Shown piece after piece: positions 10,001-19,894 of a stretch of DNA of 62,958 nt. A model generated the notes under the pieces. It was not told where the DNA came from. It worked only from the letters and a program-made list of their open reading frames with translations, and did no database searches. Source of the DNA: Bremia lactucae (Eukaryota; Oomycota; Peronosporomycetes; Peronosporales; Peronosporaceae); the NCBI RefSeq assembly GCF_004359215.1, contig NC_090628.1:183611-246568 (forward strand), in the 5' to 3' direction. Every line of letters starts with the position of its first letter. The first letter of the stretch is position 1. A program made the translations under genes and the position numbers.

Positions 10001-10244
10001 TAATACGAGCCTTGTGGATGTCGTGATTGCGTGGTGTCAGGGTGCCAAATTTTCACAAATTTGTAAAATGTCGGACGCATTTGAAGGTACAATTATTCGA
10101 TGCTTGCGCCGTTTGGAAGAATTGCTGCGGCAGCTGACACTAGCTGCGCACTCGATTGGTGATGTTGAGCTGGAGAAAAAATTTGACGAAGGAGGCAAGA
10201 AACTCAAGCGAGACATTGTCTTTGCTGCTTCCCTTTATCTGTAG
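7050..10244 (+). CDS. MTR4: MTR4-type exosome RNA helicase
   Basis: One uninterrupted 1064-codon frame with no introns. The ATG sits two bases after the gap, and MDEELDLFGAF fits the acidic N-terminus of the family, so I accept it. Seen: Walker A AHTSAGKT (147-154), DEIH box (238-241), SAT (269-271), helicase motif VI QMSGRAGRR (518-526), then a long insertion rich in charged residues matching the arch/KOW region, and a C-terminal helical domain ending VFAASLYL. MTR4/SKIV2L2 is the nuclear 3'-5' helicase that feeds rRNA precursors (5.8S trimming) and aberrant RNAs to the exosome, as part of TRAMP. SKI2 is the cytoplasmic paralogue; the 'TSAGKT' and DEIH forms, the FLSATIPN block and the overall length favour MTR4. 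All key motifs are intact. The next gene starts 297 bp downstream in the same direction. Confidence 0.93.
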   Translation: MDEELDLFGAFDDPSATLTTEELAKTSLKRKTASTTSSYDDKSSQPPAKKQQNEGRPISTTLQIVEGKRIDATPEESGDKHLASVVSTGTQQKNLISFSVYPPDYEVKPTADAAAKNPAKTYPFTLDPFQQQAVNYIEAGESVLVSAHTSAGKTAVAEYAIAKSLRDKQRVIYTSPIKALSNQKYRDLEEEFGDVGLMTGDITINPSATCLIMTTEILRSMLYRGSEVMREVAWVIYDEIHYMRDKERGVVWEESIILLPHKVRFVFLSATIPNSKEFAGWICHIHHQPCHVVYTDYRPTPLQHYLFPAGGSGLHLVVDEKGKFREDNFQKAIATLSASSVEGDAFDLSSHGSNAKRRKAPKSNPKKKVGSDVFRIVKLIMERQYDPVIIFSFSKRDCEGYAMLMSKLDFNTEEEKQSVDQLFKNAMDSLSDDDRALPQVDSILPLLRRGIGIHHGGLLPILKEVIEILFGEGLLKCLFATETFSMGLNMPAKTVVFTNCQKYDGHAFRWITAGEYIQMSGRAGRRSLDARGIVIQMLSEQMKPEDAKRILYGQADPLLSTFHLGYNMLLNLMRVEDADPEYMIKQSFHQFQNEQAAPALEEELARMQEEKNQLVIKNEEEVAQYYYLSRSLVRLKEEFLAIRNKPDVVVRFLNGGRLVKLYCPQSDDGSRNVQWDWGVIVNFTTKNATNSTSATPDTIVHVLLNCVKTNGTAKSNEATNNSTTSELPTPAPEGMMGLSASLECEMKICPVPLEMLDLISSLRVYIPTDLRTLDSRQAVGKSVREVLRRFPQGVPLLDPREDMDIKDEQFMRVIKRSIEAEEKLKNSPFHNAKDKDARFALYNLKMESEAKMRELERKIQESKSLVLRDDLRHRRRVLRRLEFVDKEGVIQRKGRTACEVSTTDELLVTEMIFNGQFNDLSVNDTVALLSCLINTEKRKDSDKPPQAKGLEVPVRQLRETAQRIAKVMQDAKITIDVDEYAGVFNTSLVDVVIAWCQGAKFSQICKMSDAFEGTIIRCLRRLEELLRQLTLAAHSIGDVELEKKFDEGGKKLKRDIVFAASLYL

Positions 10245-10540
10245 CTTTTTCTTAGTTCGTCACTCATTAAGAAATATGTTTTCCAAATAAATCGTAGTAA
10301 AGTCTAATAACTATCTGTAATTTGATAACTAATAAACTTTCTTAACGTATAAGAAAAAGGCTATAAGTTAGCAGAGGGTCGAGTGTACTTTTCATTAGAA
10401 AGTAGAAATGTCTTTATTTTATTTCTAACCTTGAGAAATTCTATGCTGAAAACTATCTACTATTATTATCCAATCGCACGTCTCCACTTCCGCTCCAGTC
10501 AAACCTATGGGTATTCACCGTGCATGAGACCACTGCAATA

Positions 10541-11933
10541 ATGGACAATGAAGGACCGCAGGTGTGTGCTCGCGCATTTCTATTGACATGTTGCATGTTT
10601 AAGAATCCTTGAAAGCTTACAGTGCTAATGCCTTGCATGGTCTCTCAAGATTCGAGTAAAATTTGTCACCAAGGACGCGTCGATCCGCGTGACGGAGACA
10701 CCGTTTGCGGTTCCCACGCGTCTACACCGCCGCGGACTCTCTCAAGTCGTCAACCACTTGCTAGCTGTGGCTGATAATTCTCGGCCTTTTGATTTCCTTA
10801 TTGATGGAGTCTTTCTTCGCTCATCACTGGAAAAGTATTTGCAAACTCACGGTGTATCAGAGGAAGCTTTGCTCACGCTTGAGTACGTGGAAGCGTTGCC
10901 AGAGCCGCAGAAACACAATCAGAGCGAACACCCGGACTGGGTCAGTGCTGTAGCGGCGATAAATGATGATCTGGTCGTCACGGGCTGTTATGACGGTGTA
11001 TTACGTGTGTACGACACTCATGGAGACTGCAAGGCCTCCATTAAGGCGCATCAGGGAGCGATTAAGGCAGTAAGTGTAGCATTAAGCCACGAGACGGGCG
11101 AATTTGTAATAAGTAGCAGCGGTAAAGATCAGCTTGCTCAGCTCTGGAAGTACACAGCCGAGTCAAAGAGACTGACGCCTCTAGCGGCGTTAGCTGGCCA
11201 CTTGAACAGTGTTGACGCCGTTCAAATGGACTCGTCAAGCAAGTGGGTTGTTACTGGTAGCTGGGATAATACTGTGCGCGTGTGGCAGACTCCACATGGC
11301 CTGGAAACACCAACTGAAGGATCTTTGGTAAAGAAACGCAAGACGACGGCGAATGGCGCTAAGACTGTAAGCTTTCAGCAGCTTCAAGCCGACATTGTGC
11401 TGGTGGGGCACACGTGCTCTGTTACAAGTGTAGCATTCCAGCCAAAGGTGTCCGAGCATGACGAAACCGTTGTGGTTTCTGCTGGTAGTGACCGGACCGT
11501 ACGCCTCTGGGACCTTTTGACGCAGTCGTGCTCGCAATCGCTTGTTGGGAATCGCGCTGTATCAGCTTTAAGCGTGAACACTGGTGGCTTGATTCTTACT
11601 GCTCATCCAGACCACTGCATTAGACTGTGGGATCCACGTGCGCAGCAGAGTGGTGAGAGTATCGTGCAGTGCACGTTTCGATCACATAAACAGTGGGTAA
11701 GTTCCGTGGCTTGGCATCCCGATAGCATCCAACACGAGCATTTGTTTGTGTCATGCGGTTACGATGGCACAGCAAAGGTCTGGGATGTACGGAGCACATT
11801 CCCTTTCAGCACGGTCAGTGCACACGAAGGCAAGGTGCTGGATGTGTCCTGGCGATCTTTAAACAACGACAAAAGCAACGTGGCATTTGTTACAGGTGGT
11901 GACGACAAAAAAATAAACTTTTACAGTGTTTAA
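10541..11933 (+). CDS. YTM1: YTM1/WDR12 ribosome biogenesis WD40 protein (spliced)
   Basis: The long frame has no usable ATG at its start (the codon at 10689 is GTG) but continues upstream in frame to 10650. I join exon 1 (10541-10561, MDNEGPQ) to exon 2 (10650-11933), giving about 434 aa. This restores an NLE/ubiquitin-like N-terminus (IRVKFVTKDASIRV..., FDFLIDGVFLRSSLEKY, LEYVEALP), as in WDR12. Seven WD40 repeats follow; clear WD ends are RVYD, QLWK, RVWQ, RLWD, RLWD, KVWD, and the last blade closes with KINFYSV. YTM1/WDR12 forms the PeBoW complex with NOP7/PES1 and ERB1/BOP1 in the nucleolus for 27S pre-rRNA processing. Its NLE domain is pulled by the AAA ATPase REA1/MDN1. The length fits the family (human 423, yeast 460). 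Confidence 0.88.
10562..10649 (+). other. Phase-0 intron of YTM1, 88 nt
   Basis: It begins GTGTGT, ends CTCAAG, and has a TGCTAAT branch-point-like motif about 22 nt before the 3' end. Removing it joins a 7-codon exon in frame to the conserved NLE domain. The alternative ATG at 10637 is out of frame. This is inference from sequence only. Confidence 0.75.
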
Positions 11934-12058
11934 GGTCAATAGAGAATAGAAGATTTCACGTATACTCTTTGCCTGTATGCATCGCTGCCTCGACTTTGAC
12001 ATGACTGTTTCTGAAGTATGCTTCAGTTGCTCCCGCGCCAACTATTACTTAAGTTCCT
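11934..12058. other. 3' flank of YTM1, nothing recognised
   Basis: Short AT-rich flank without ORF. It should contain the YTM1 3' UTR and poly(A) site. It stops at the gap before the transposon region. Confidence 0.4.
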
Positions 12059-12158
12059 NNNNNNNNNNNNNNNNNNNNNNNNNNNNNNNNNNNNNNNNNN
12101 NNNNNNNNNNNNNNNNNNNNNNNNNNNNNNNNNNNNNNNNNNNNNNNNNNNNNNNNNN
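12059..12158. other. Assembly gap (100 N) hiding a 3' LTR
   Basis: The sequence right of the gap aligns to 25407 onward. In that copy the 3' LTR starts 1072 bp further left. About 1 kb of element including the 3' LTR is therefore missing, so the true gap is probably longer than 100 bp. Confidence 0.85.
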
Positions 12159-12554
12159 CGATGCTCTTCATGAGCGACACCTTACCTTGCGCCAAAGGTG
12201 GTGACGCAAAGTCAGTATCTGACGCGTTTACGTGATCAGACCCGTCGGGCTTCGGTGACCTCAATGCGGGAAATTCCGATCATTGTTTTTTGACGAGTCA
12301 AAAGCGAAAAAACGACGCTTCATTTGAGAACTGAGTCCATCGGGCCCGCCGCCTCCGCAATATTTAGGATATTAGTCTGCAGATGTGGCTGATGTTCGTA
12401 TAGAAAGAAAGCTTCGCTTCGATTCGCCTAGCTTGAGGCCAAAGGCCAGTTACGTTCGGCATTTTTGCCAATTGACGAAGAAAGTCTAGCCGATATTCCA
12501 GTGCTTCGGTTGACCTTGTTACCATGAATCAAAACCGCAGTGAGGCTATAGATC
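12159..12554 (+). pseudogene. Opposite-strand ORF remnant, element 1
   Basis: This aligns to the middle of the opposite-strand ORF of element 2 (25407-25800): DALHERHLTLRQRW then a stop at the same place, then the RDQTRRASVTSMREIPI block in another frame. The first half lies in the gap. Confidence 0.6.
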
Positions 12555-12745
12555 CATCTATTCCAACATCATTACGAAGCGTCGATGGAAGCAAGAACAG
12601 GCAAGCCTCAAAAACGACAACCGCGTACGAGCCGAAGAGATAGCGAAACCTAAAGCTCACAGAAGAGAAATACCCCAGCCACTTAAACACATTCAAATAT
12701 TGCCGCTCACGGTGACTACCTATAAAAGGTCCTCTACGGGAAAGA
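12555..12745. other. Mosaic patch A (blend of two repeat sequences)
   Basis: The segment alternates between two other parts of the same family. CCAACATCATTACGAA, GCAAGAACAGGCAA and ATAGCGAAA..TAAAGCTCA belong to ~25182-25300. GAAGCGTCG, TCAAAAACG..CAAC..CGTACG.GCCGAAGAG and CAGAAGAGAA.TAC belong to ~25805-25935. It matches neither throughout. I read it as a consensus error rather than a real allele. Confidence 0.65.
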
Positions 12746-13895
12746 GAAGGTTCCCTAGCGCATCAAGCAGCGCGGGAGGGGGGCCGAAATTTCGAGAGAA
12801 CACTTGATGCTCTAAAGCACGAGGGGCAATTTCTTTGTTAAAGCCTTGCTCGGGTTGAGAGCTCTTTTGAAGTGGTTCAGAACTGTATTTCGATGCTGGA
12901 GCGTCAGCACCCTCGTTTAGAGGGCCAGCTGGATATCCTGGTGATGATGCAACAATCTGCGGCACGACCGCCTGTCTCGGCGCAAGCGCCTTCAAGTCCA
13001 CGTGGGAAGGGTCCCGATATGGCTTAAGCAAGCCAACGTAGACCACTGGGTGTGTACGCAGCTTGCTAGAAAGGTTTAGCGTATAAGCTAGGCTCTTCTT
13101 GGCCACGACCGTAAATGGTCCAATAAAGCGCGGGCGCAATTTGGTCTTGAAGACCGCGAAACCAAATTGATAGGTAGAATTTTAGCGTTTAGTAAAAATC
13201 GGTCTCCGACCATATAAGAATTAATACAGCTTCTGCATTTGCAGCTGCTGGTTCTTTTTGTTTGTCTTGGCTCAGCCATCGTATCCCTTACATGTCTTAA
13301 GACACTAAACGCGTCGCGAAAAACTCGCTTACTTATTTCCGAACGGTAACAGGGCTGATATCGGCAAGCCTATCGGCTAATTCTCCCCCACCAAGCCCTG
13401 AACCACGCAGTGGTATCGTCAATGGAACGCGTGGGTGGAAAAGACCGTTTACATACAACGGAGTATAGCCTGTAGAGGCATGTACAGCGTTATTTAACGC
13501 AAACTCCACCACTGGGACCATTGAGCTCCAGCGCTTTGGTGTCTGAGCACTCACACTGCGTAAAACGTCTTCAAAGACGGGATTGACACGTTTAGTTTGA
13601 CCATCGGTCTGCGGATCGTCCGCAGTGGACATATCCAATCTGGTGCCAAGCACTCGGAAAATTAATTTCCAGAATTTACCCGTAAACGGGGGTCACGATC
13701 AGAGACAATTGCCACTGGCAAATCATGTTGTCGAAACACGCGATCAATAAACAGCTCAGCTGTAACTTCACCATTAATGGAATCCGGCACGGCCGCTAAT
13801 TGAGCCATTTTGCTCAATCGGTCAACAAAGACCACTATACCGGAGTTACCGGCTAAATCTTTTAGACTGAAACAAAATCCATACTAATACTCTTA
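12730..13895 (-). pseudogene. Integrase of element 1 (core to linker), inactive
   Basis: Open pieces at 13333-13653, 13088-13279 and 12720-13139 are in different frames. The core contains STADDPQTDGQTKRVNPVFE; K (13591-13593) replaces the catalytic Glu. The GPY/F part (RPRFIGPFTVVAKKSLAYTL) and the linker (PSHVDLKALAPRQAVV) follow. The catalytic second Asp (VSDRD) lies in the frameshifted stretch near 13690-13710. Confidence 0.8.
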
Positions 13896-13899
13896 GCAA

Positions 13900-14640
13900 C
13901 CTACGGGGACGAGAAGACTCGCCAGTGGCGCAGAGCATGCGCCGAGGATTTAACCCGTTGGCAAGTTTCGCATGTGCGAACATATGTGCTAACCCATTTA
14001 TAAAGTTTGGGCCAACAATAACCCTGGCTTATAGAGCCGTAGGTCTTTTCTCTATCGAAATGACCACCAAGGACAGCAAAGAGGATTCGCTACTTCAAAT
14101 TCTCATCATGACATCATGAGGAACAACGACATGTGGAGGGTCCGCGATGTCTGTGCAACAAAGCAACAGCTCGTTATCGATAGAAAGTCGATGTAACCTT
14201 GCACGCAAACGTGCCGACAATTTATAATCTAATTCAGTGCTCTTTAGAGCTCGTAGCAGAGCTACACACTGTTCATCCTTGGCGCAAGCCGAACGGATTA
14301 ATTCAGTAATAGGCGACACTATAGTCGTTAAATAAGAGAGCTCATAATCTGACCAGCGTGATACGCATCGGCCAAAGCAATCTGCTTGCCGGGCTTATAC
14401 TTCACCTCGAAATTGTATTCCGCGAAAAAGGATAGCCATCGCGCCATTCTCTGTGAGAGATGGGGCGCTTAGTCGCCGTGCGTAATGATGCGTGATCAGT
14501 ATATATCATAAACGGCTTAGAGCCGAGCAGATGAAAACCCTGAATCTGACGAGAGCATACTTCATAGCAAGTAACTCTTTGTCATAAATGAATAGTTCAT
14601 TTCCGCAGCTTCAAGCCGTCTAGCCTCGAACGCAATAATA
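13900..14640 (-). pseudogene. RNase H end and integrase zinc-finger region, element 1
   Basis: The region around 14000-14050 encodes the TCETCQR Cys pair of the HHCC finger. 14095-14319 encodes the spacer MSPITELIRSACAKDEQCVAL. Further right comes the YTDHASLRT RNase H block. A one-base loss (GTGATACGCATC versus GTGATAACGCATC in element 5) breaks the frame at the 'ADALSRRS' position. Confidence 0.7.
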
Positions 14641-15890
14641 CGTTCATGCACTGCCAATGCCAAAATCTGATGCGTCACAGACGACACTGAAAGGCCAGTT
14701 TGGGTTTGGCAGTATCAGAATCGGGGCATGGATAAGACTATCCTTAACTGCTCGAAAAGCATTATTTTCGGTGCTAGTCCAGCACCATTATGTATCCTTT
14801 TAAGGAGATTAGATGACCCAACCACTTACGCAAATTCTTTTGGTTTTTAGAAATCGGCCAATCTACTATGGCTTTCACCTTAGCGGGATCCGCTCTAAGG
14901 CCTCGCTTTTCAATGAAGCATTCTTAAAAAGGAATTTCCTCTGCGCAAAAATGCATTTAGATGCATTGGCATACAATTTATATGTGCGCATACACTCGAG
15001 CACTGCTCGCAAATGGTCTAAATGATTGTCCATATCAGACAGACCCTGCTACGCACGACTATGGACAAAAATGTCATCGACATAAGTCTGTGCATAACCT
15101 CGATGAGAGCGAAATAGTTGCGTCACTAGACGATGAAATGTTCCCGGGGCGTTGGAAAGCCCTTGTGGCATAACCAGCCACTCCCAGAACATGCCGCTTG
15201 GGGTAACCGCTATAAGCGGGATATCGCTAGCTCGCATGAGCAATTGGTAGTAACCATCGACCAAGTCCAATGCACTGTACTTGTACACCCCACCATATTG
15301 TTCTAAAGAACATCCTTTCTAGGAATGGGGGTTTGTACTCGTATAGTGACAGCATTAAGCTGATTAGAAGCATGTACATGCGCCATTTACCATTTGACTT
15401 TTTGACACAAAATGTCGGTGTCGAACGAGGAAATTTGCTCTATCGTACCATTCCAGCCTCGTGCTTAGCACAGAAGAAATCGTCAATGACGCCACACTGC
15501 TCCTTTGGTAAAGGCCATTGTCTTTCGACACAGATTTGGTTCCCGGAACCAAGTCAATTTCATGACGAACACCTCTATCCGGAGGTAGAACAGATGGTGG
15601 ATTATTACATACCACATCTGGGAATTCCTTAATCAAGAAAAAAAAGGGATCCATTAGGATCTATAAGGATCGATGACCCATTTCGCGCACTAAGTGCAGC
15701 TTTTGTGTCATCCAGGACAACCTCATCTAGAAGTGACGATGAGTTTAACTCAACTGTTGGTCGAATGACCACCATCTCAGATAAATCACCAGCCTTTAAG
15801 GCTCGGCCGCACTCACCAACAGACATTTCGTACAGCTCTAAAAGAGCACGTAACGAAAATTGCCGCAACAGTGCACTAAGACGTACCACT
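14641..15890 (-). pseudogene. Reverse transcriptase of element 1, with stop after YVDD
   Basis: N-terminal RT part at 15364-15654 (LPPDRGVRHEIDLVPGTKS); palm at 15049-15288 with SALDLVDGYYQLLMR, WLVMPQGLSNAPGTF and TYVDDIFVHSRA. YVDD is at 15073-15084. TAG at 15049-15051 directly follows SRA, and the RT frame continues beyond it (QG.SDMDNHLDHLRAVL). More frameshifts separate fingers from palm. The enzyme cannot be made intact. Confidence 0.85.
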
Positions 15891-16660
15891 CCACGTATGT
15901 CAGGAAGATTACGGCTCCTTCATGACTCAGACTTACGCCAACAATGCTCAAGCATTCAGTTGAATTGTTATTACAAAGAGTTTCACTCGACGAAGTACCT
16001 CCGGTGCCACTCGGCGTTAGGCCAACAATTATTCCAGCATTCACTGAATCGTTATCACAACGCGTGTCACTCGACGGGGTATGTGCCGTTCTACTTCCTT
16101 CCTCGAATTGGGCTCAAAATTAATGTTTTTGACACTGGAGTTTAGTAATTCATACATTTCGATGTCTAAAACACTGACAGACTCAGTCAATGACGCGCGC
16201 CAATAGCGCTTTTGTAGCCTTGCAAAACTGAATTCAAGACTCCAAACTTCGCGAAGAACATTGCGCGTGGCGCCTAAGGTCTTAGACCTCGAATGGATCC
16301 ATGGCTTATGGCGTTCATGCCGCGCCATTCCAAGAATGAGATAATATCTCGAATTCAAATCAAAGGCGAGACAGCATTCTATACTGCCAAAGACCAAAAC
16401 TTTATACCTAAGTTCAATGGAACCTTAGAAACAGTGACACAAGTCCCAGCCGCTAAGCGAACAGTGATTGTATCAGTTTTATGCGCTTTAAGCGACTCAA
16501 CGTATTGTTAACTTCCTTCAAGGAAAAACGTCGAGCATAATTGCAAGACGCTCCTGAGTCAATTAAATTGACAATGGCTCATCAAAGCCCTTCACAGTCG
16601 CTTGAGCGACTAGCAAGCCAGGCTTGTACTCACGCTCCGTGCCATTACGCACCGAGTTAA
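15891..16660 (-). pseudogene. Aspartic protease and PR-RT spacer, element 1
   Basis: A DSGAS active-site block lies at 16546-16560 but out of frame with the upstream YKPGLLVAQATVKGFDEP stretch. Downstream, 16041-16397 encodes the conserved YYLILGMARHERHKPWI and LGATRNVLREV. Relative to other elements about 400 bp of spacer, including a 120-bp tandem repeat, is missing near 15867. Confidence 0.7.
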
Positions 16661-16899
16661 TTGGGACTAGGTACTGTTTACTCTCATCACCTAAGGGTTC
16701 AACAGAGCCTAGGTCTTCCCCAGTAGGGCGCCCCGGACCCACTAGGTATCGATGTTTTCCCGCAACGTACCAGATTTCTGGTATAGGTTGGGATTGGTGC
16801 TCTTTCGAGCTTTACGCGTATATCGTAGGGAACAGGTCGGACATAAATGTTTCGTGCTTCCGCGCATATAACATCTACGGATGTTCTTATGCTATTTCA

Positions 16900-17640
16900 C
16901 AGATTAAAAAGAACCATCTCCTTCCTCAAAGAGGCTTAGAACCATGGGTGTCGGAAAACCCATTTGCTCGAGAGCTTGTTCGGTAAACATGCGTGCTAAC
17001 ACGAGCAGACTTAATGTCGAACCCAGCGCGCAGCGCTATGGCAACTGTCTCTTCGAAAGTGGCAGGATGAGACCGGAATAATTCCGTCCGGGCAACGCTC
17101 TCATTGAGACCCTCCATACAGATCGTTTCGACAATTGCTTCTTTCACCGGGTCTTGATGCATAGATGCAATGAGAGTTCTCAACTCCTGGACAAAGCCCC
17201 CTAGGGTTCGTTTACCCTGTCGAGTCGCAAGGAACCGCGCTCGCATGCGAAAAGCCTGGTCAAGCGGTGCAAACATGCTAGTCATTTGCTGTTTAGCAAA
17301 ACCCATGAGGGAAAAGCGTCATTTATGAACGTGAGACACGAAAGTACCCAATCCATGGCTCTACCTCCAAGTTTGGAAATGGCCATAGCCACCTTTTGCC
17401 ATTCTGTTAAGAACAAGGCGGAATCAATGAACATCTCCACCTGCTTAATTCAAAAAGGAGATTTTCTCCCTCTTTTCCTACAAATGTACTTACATTGACA
17501 GCTAGAGGATGATCCTTTGGCTCAAAATCGGGTACAGAGATGTACCGGGTTGGCATCGATGCCGCAAAGTGATCTTGTACCTGGTCGACCAGGGAGGATT
17601 CATGTCGCATGAAGGCTTCAAGCCTTGCATGTAGGACCTC
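16900..17640 (-). pseudogene. Gag of element 1
   Basis: 17407-17610 encodes the Gag N-terminal part ([34 protein letters not shown]). 16926-17306 encodes the capsid part (QQMTSMFAPLDQAFRMRARF, RQGKRTLGGFVQELRTLIAS, TELFRSHPATFEETVAIALR). This is the typical Gag of oomycete gypsy elements. The two parts are in different frames, and I see no intact CCHC knuckle after them. Confidence 0.75.
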
Positions 17641-18261
17641 TGATTAAGATACGTGGCATTATACTTATTTATCTGAATAAGTGAGCCAAAAAGATGACTG
17701 AGTTATCTTCTTAGCGAAAACAAATGCATAGGTATATTGTGTCGAAATCTTCTGTGAAAGTCGAAGGTCGAGGTCAGGTGGATGGCGATCTAGTTTAAAC
17801 TTGAGGTAATGTGAAAGAAAATCCAATCTGTCGAGATGATGTGCGGGGAAATTGCTGCGTCAGTCATAGAGCTGGCTTACTCGATTTAACACCCACCTAG
17901 GTGGTGGCGCACATCTAAATTCTACTTAGGTATCAGTGAGATAAAGCACTAAAGTGAATTTGCGCCGTGCAAGCCGTTGACCGTAGCTGAAAGACGTGGC
18001 TACACAATCGTGTGTGAATGATCTTGTTTTTCCCTTAGCCAAATGAAAGTATCTTCTGGCATCTCACGGACTCAATTAGTTAAAACGAAGACGATGTTTA
18101 CCATGATTCTTGACTAGAAGTTTGATCAGGAGAAGTCGGGGCATACAGCAATGTACTTGAAATCGTGAAAGTTGATACGAGGTTTCTTGAAATAGCGGTC
18201 AGAAAATGGCTGGTAATATATCGCGAAAGCGGTACCCCTAAAGCTTGATAGAAACTTCATA
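17641..18261 (-). other. Leader between gag and LINE-like block, element 1
   Basis: A conserved non-coding stretch found in the same place in every unit (31240-31797, 45314-45914, 61086-61735). No ORF or motif is recognised. It could be 5' leader of the gypsy or 3' UTR of the captured LINE fragment. Confidence 0.5.
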
Positions 18262-18535
18262 CAGCAGGAACAGTCCCACGCAAAAATGAAGGCGCTTCAG
18301 CCGAGAAAGGAACTCGTGAAACAGATTGTTGCATCCTAACCAGGAAATACAACTCCACAAACTCAAGCGAGAAGTCAAGAACACGGTCCGAAAAGCAGCA
18401 AAAGAGCTTAACCCGAGCAAGGACCTCACGAAGAAGTTGAATCGGCCGTAGAGTCAAACGATTCCACCGTATTTAAACCAACTAACGCGCAACTTGTGCG
18501 CGGACGAATTCGTTTGATGTGGAGAAACTCTAAAG
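18262..18535. other. Mosaic patch B (blend of chromodomain block and LINE tail)
   Basis: The bases alternate between the 420-bp integrase linker/chromodomain block (45915-46334) and the LINE tail (61736-62110). GCAAAAATGAAG, GAACTCGTGAAA, TAACCAGGAA and AGTCAAGAACA.GGT are from the tail. AGGCGCTT, CAGATTGTTGCATCC and GAGCAAGGACCTCACGAAGAAGTTG are from the block. Element 5 lacks the block, so copies with and without it were probably merged in one consensus. Confidence 0.7.
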
Positions 18536-18661
18536 AAACGTCGCCGTCAGGGTCAATACCAGTATCTGGTGAAGTGGCTAGGGTACCCCTCTTCTGGAAA
18601 CCTTCCCAGCAAGCTGCGTACACACCCACTGTTTTACGTTGGCTTGCTTAAGCCAACCGCA
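18536..18661 (+). pseudogene. Chromodomain fragment plus repeated GPY/F end
   Basis: The plus strand encodes RRRQGQYQYLVKWLGYPSSG, the first half of an integrase chromodomain, fused to NLPSKLRTHPLFYVGLLKP, a segment that normally precedes the linker. The same fusion occurs at 32940-33064 and 46200-46334. It is opposite in orientation to the element that contains it. Confidence 0.7.
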
Positions 18662-19648
18662 TGAAGAGTCGAGTTTTGCAAAAATGAAGAGACTGTAATT
18701 CAGTTGTAGTAATGAACTCGTGAAAACGAGCTTGTTGACTGCAATTGTAACCAGGAAGTATATACTTCGCAAACGCGTGATGGAAGAACTGAATTTGTTT
18801 TGTAGTTTAGTAATGAAGAGATGATAGTCGAAGTTGAAACCTGCAAATAAACACTGATGTTTAAAAGTTGAAAGTGATCTTGTACTGTGTCCAGTTAAGT
18901 TAAGTTGTAACTCAATCGTGAAGTCAAGAACATGGTTCGAAAATCAGGTAAGGCAAGCTTGAGGCGACCGTTTAGGATGTGGTGAAGAAGTTGAATGGGT
19001 CGCTATTGTGAAGACGATTCCACTCGTGTTTAAATGAATTAAGTTGGAATTTGTTCTTGGACGAGTTCGTCTTGTGTGGGTGGGTAAGAGTCTCAAGAAA
19101 GCAGCTGTAAATGCAGGCGAATTGTCGTAAGACATTGCCTAAAACACCGATGAATGTAAGGCAAGGTGCGTCATAAATTGCCTTATTACGATTGATCCAT
19201 AGAGTCCGAAGGATGTAGCATCGAAAAATGTTAAAAATGCGTATAGGTAATGTAGTTCCAAACTTGGCATGATGTTGGGTTGGAACTTCAAGGTTGATGA
19301 GAAAAAGAGTGTATCTCAGTGTATAGATGTTCCGAAAATCCATTCGAGCGGGGGAAGGAAAAGACGCCAGATGTATTTGGATGTGTAACAATCCCATAGC
19401 AAATGTTGTGGAGTTTCAGGTGCTAAACAGCCATGAACACAATAAATGTCTGAAGTATGCCAGCCATATTTATAACGGAAACCCAATCCGTTGAGTTGTA
19501 ATCTAAACAGAAAATCTGAGAATTTTGGAAAAATCTTTTGGTGAAGTTTCCGTCGGGTAAGGCTAAAATCGCTAGATGGGTTGATGTTTTGAAGACCTAA
19601 TGGTTCCATGTTTTTGATTCCACCTTCCATTCTGATTTGGGGGATTTG
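18662..19648 (-). pseudogene. LINE ORF2 C-terminal fragment and tail
   Basis: 19316-19648 encodes LNGLGFRYKYGWHTSDIYC and then CVHGCLAPETPQHLLWDC, the Cys-His finger (zf-RVT type) near the end of non-LTR RT proteins. 18972-19397 continues in another frame with ILRTLWINRNKAIYD, also typical. No RT palm is present. The block lies in the 5' leader of the gypsy and recurs in every unit. Confidence 0.7.
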
Positions 19649-19720
19649 TCGGCCCCGGGGTTTGAACCTGGGGCCTCCCGGTCCTGAAGTGAGTGGCGGA
19701 CCACTACACCACCAAGATCG
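19649..19720 (-). repeat. tRNA-derived pol III promoter-like head
   Basis: The minus strand has an A-box-like TGGTGTAGTGG (19701-19711) and a B-box-like GGTTCAAACCC (19658-19668) at tRNA spacing. An acceptor stem and a paired anticodon arm cannot be drawn, so it is not a working tRNA gene. Together with the LINE tail behind it, it looks like a tRNA-headed SINE. Confidence 0.6.
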
Positions 19721-19884
19721 GTAAGGGACCACTGGCTCAGAAATATAATAAACTCTACATGCTCAAGCCCAAATAGAGCTTGGAGTTGTCATAAGAAGCG
19801 CGTTGCCCCTTCCGACAGTTCTGGAAACTCTTCCATTTCAGTGAAGGCATAGTCTTAAAAAGACTCAGACGTAGAATGACTACG

Positions 19885-19894
19885 AGTGCTACCA
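19885..19894 (-). promoter_or_regulatory. Primer-binding site, element 1
   Basis: TGGTAGCACT on the minus strand, two bases after the LTR end (CTACA). Identical to the PBS at 3372-3381. Confidence 0.7.

Noticed and set aside
19649..19720. tRNA gene on the minus strand
   Set aside because: A and B boxes are present but the acceptor and anticodon stems do not pair and no CCA-end context is seen; kept as a tRNA-derived repeat.
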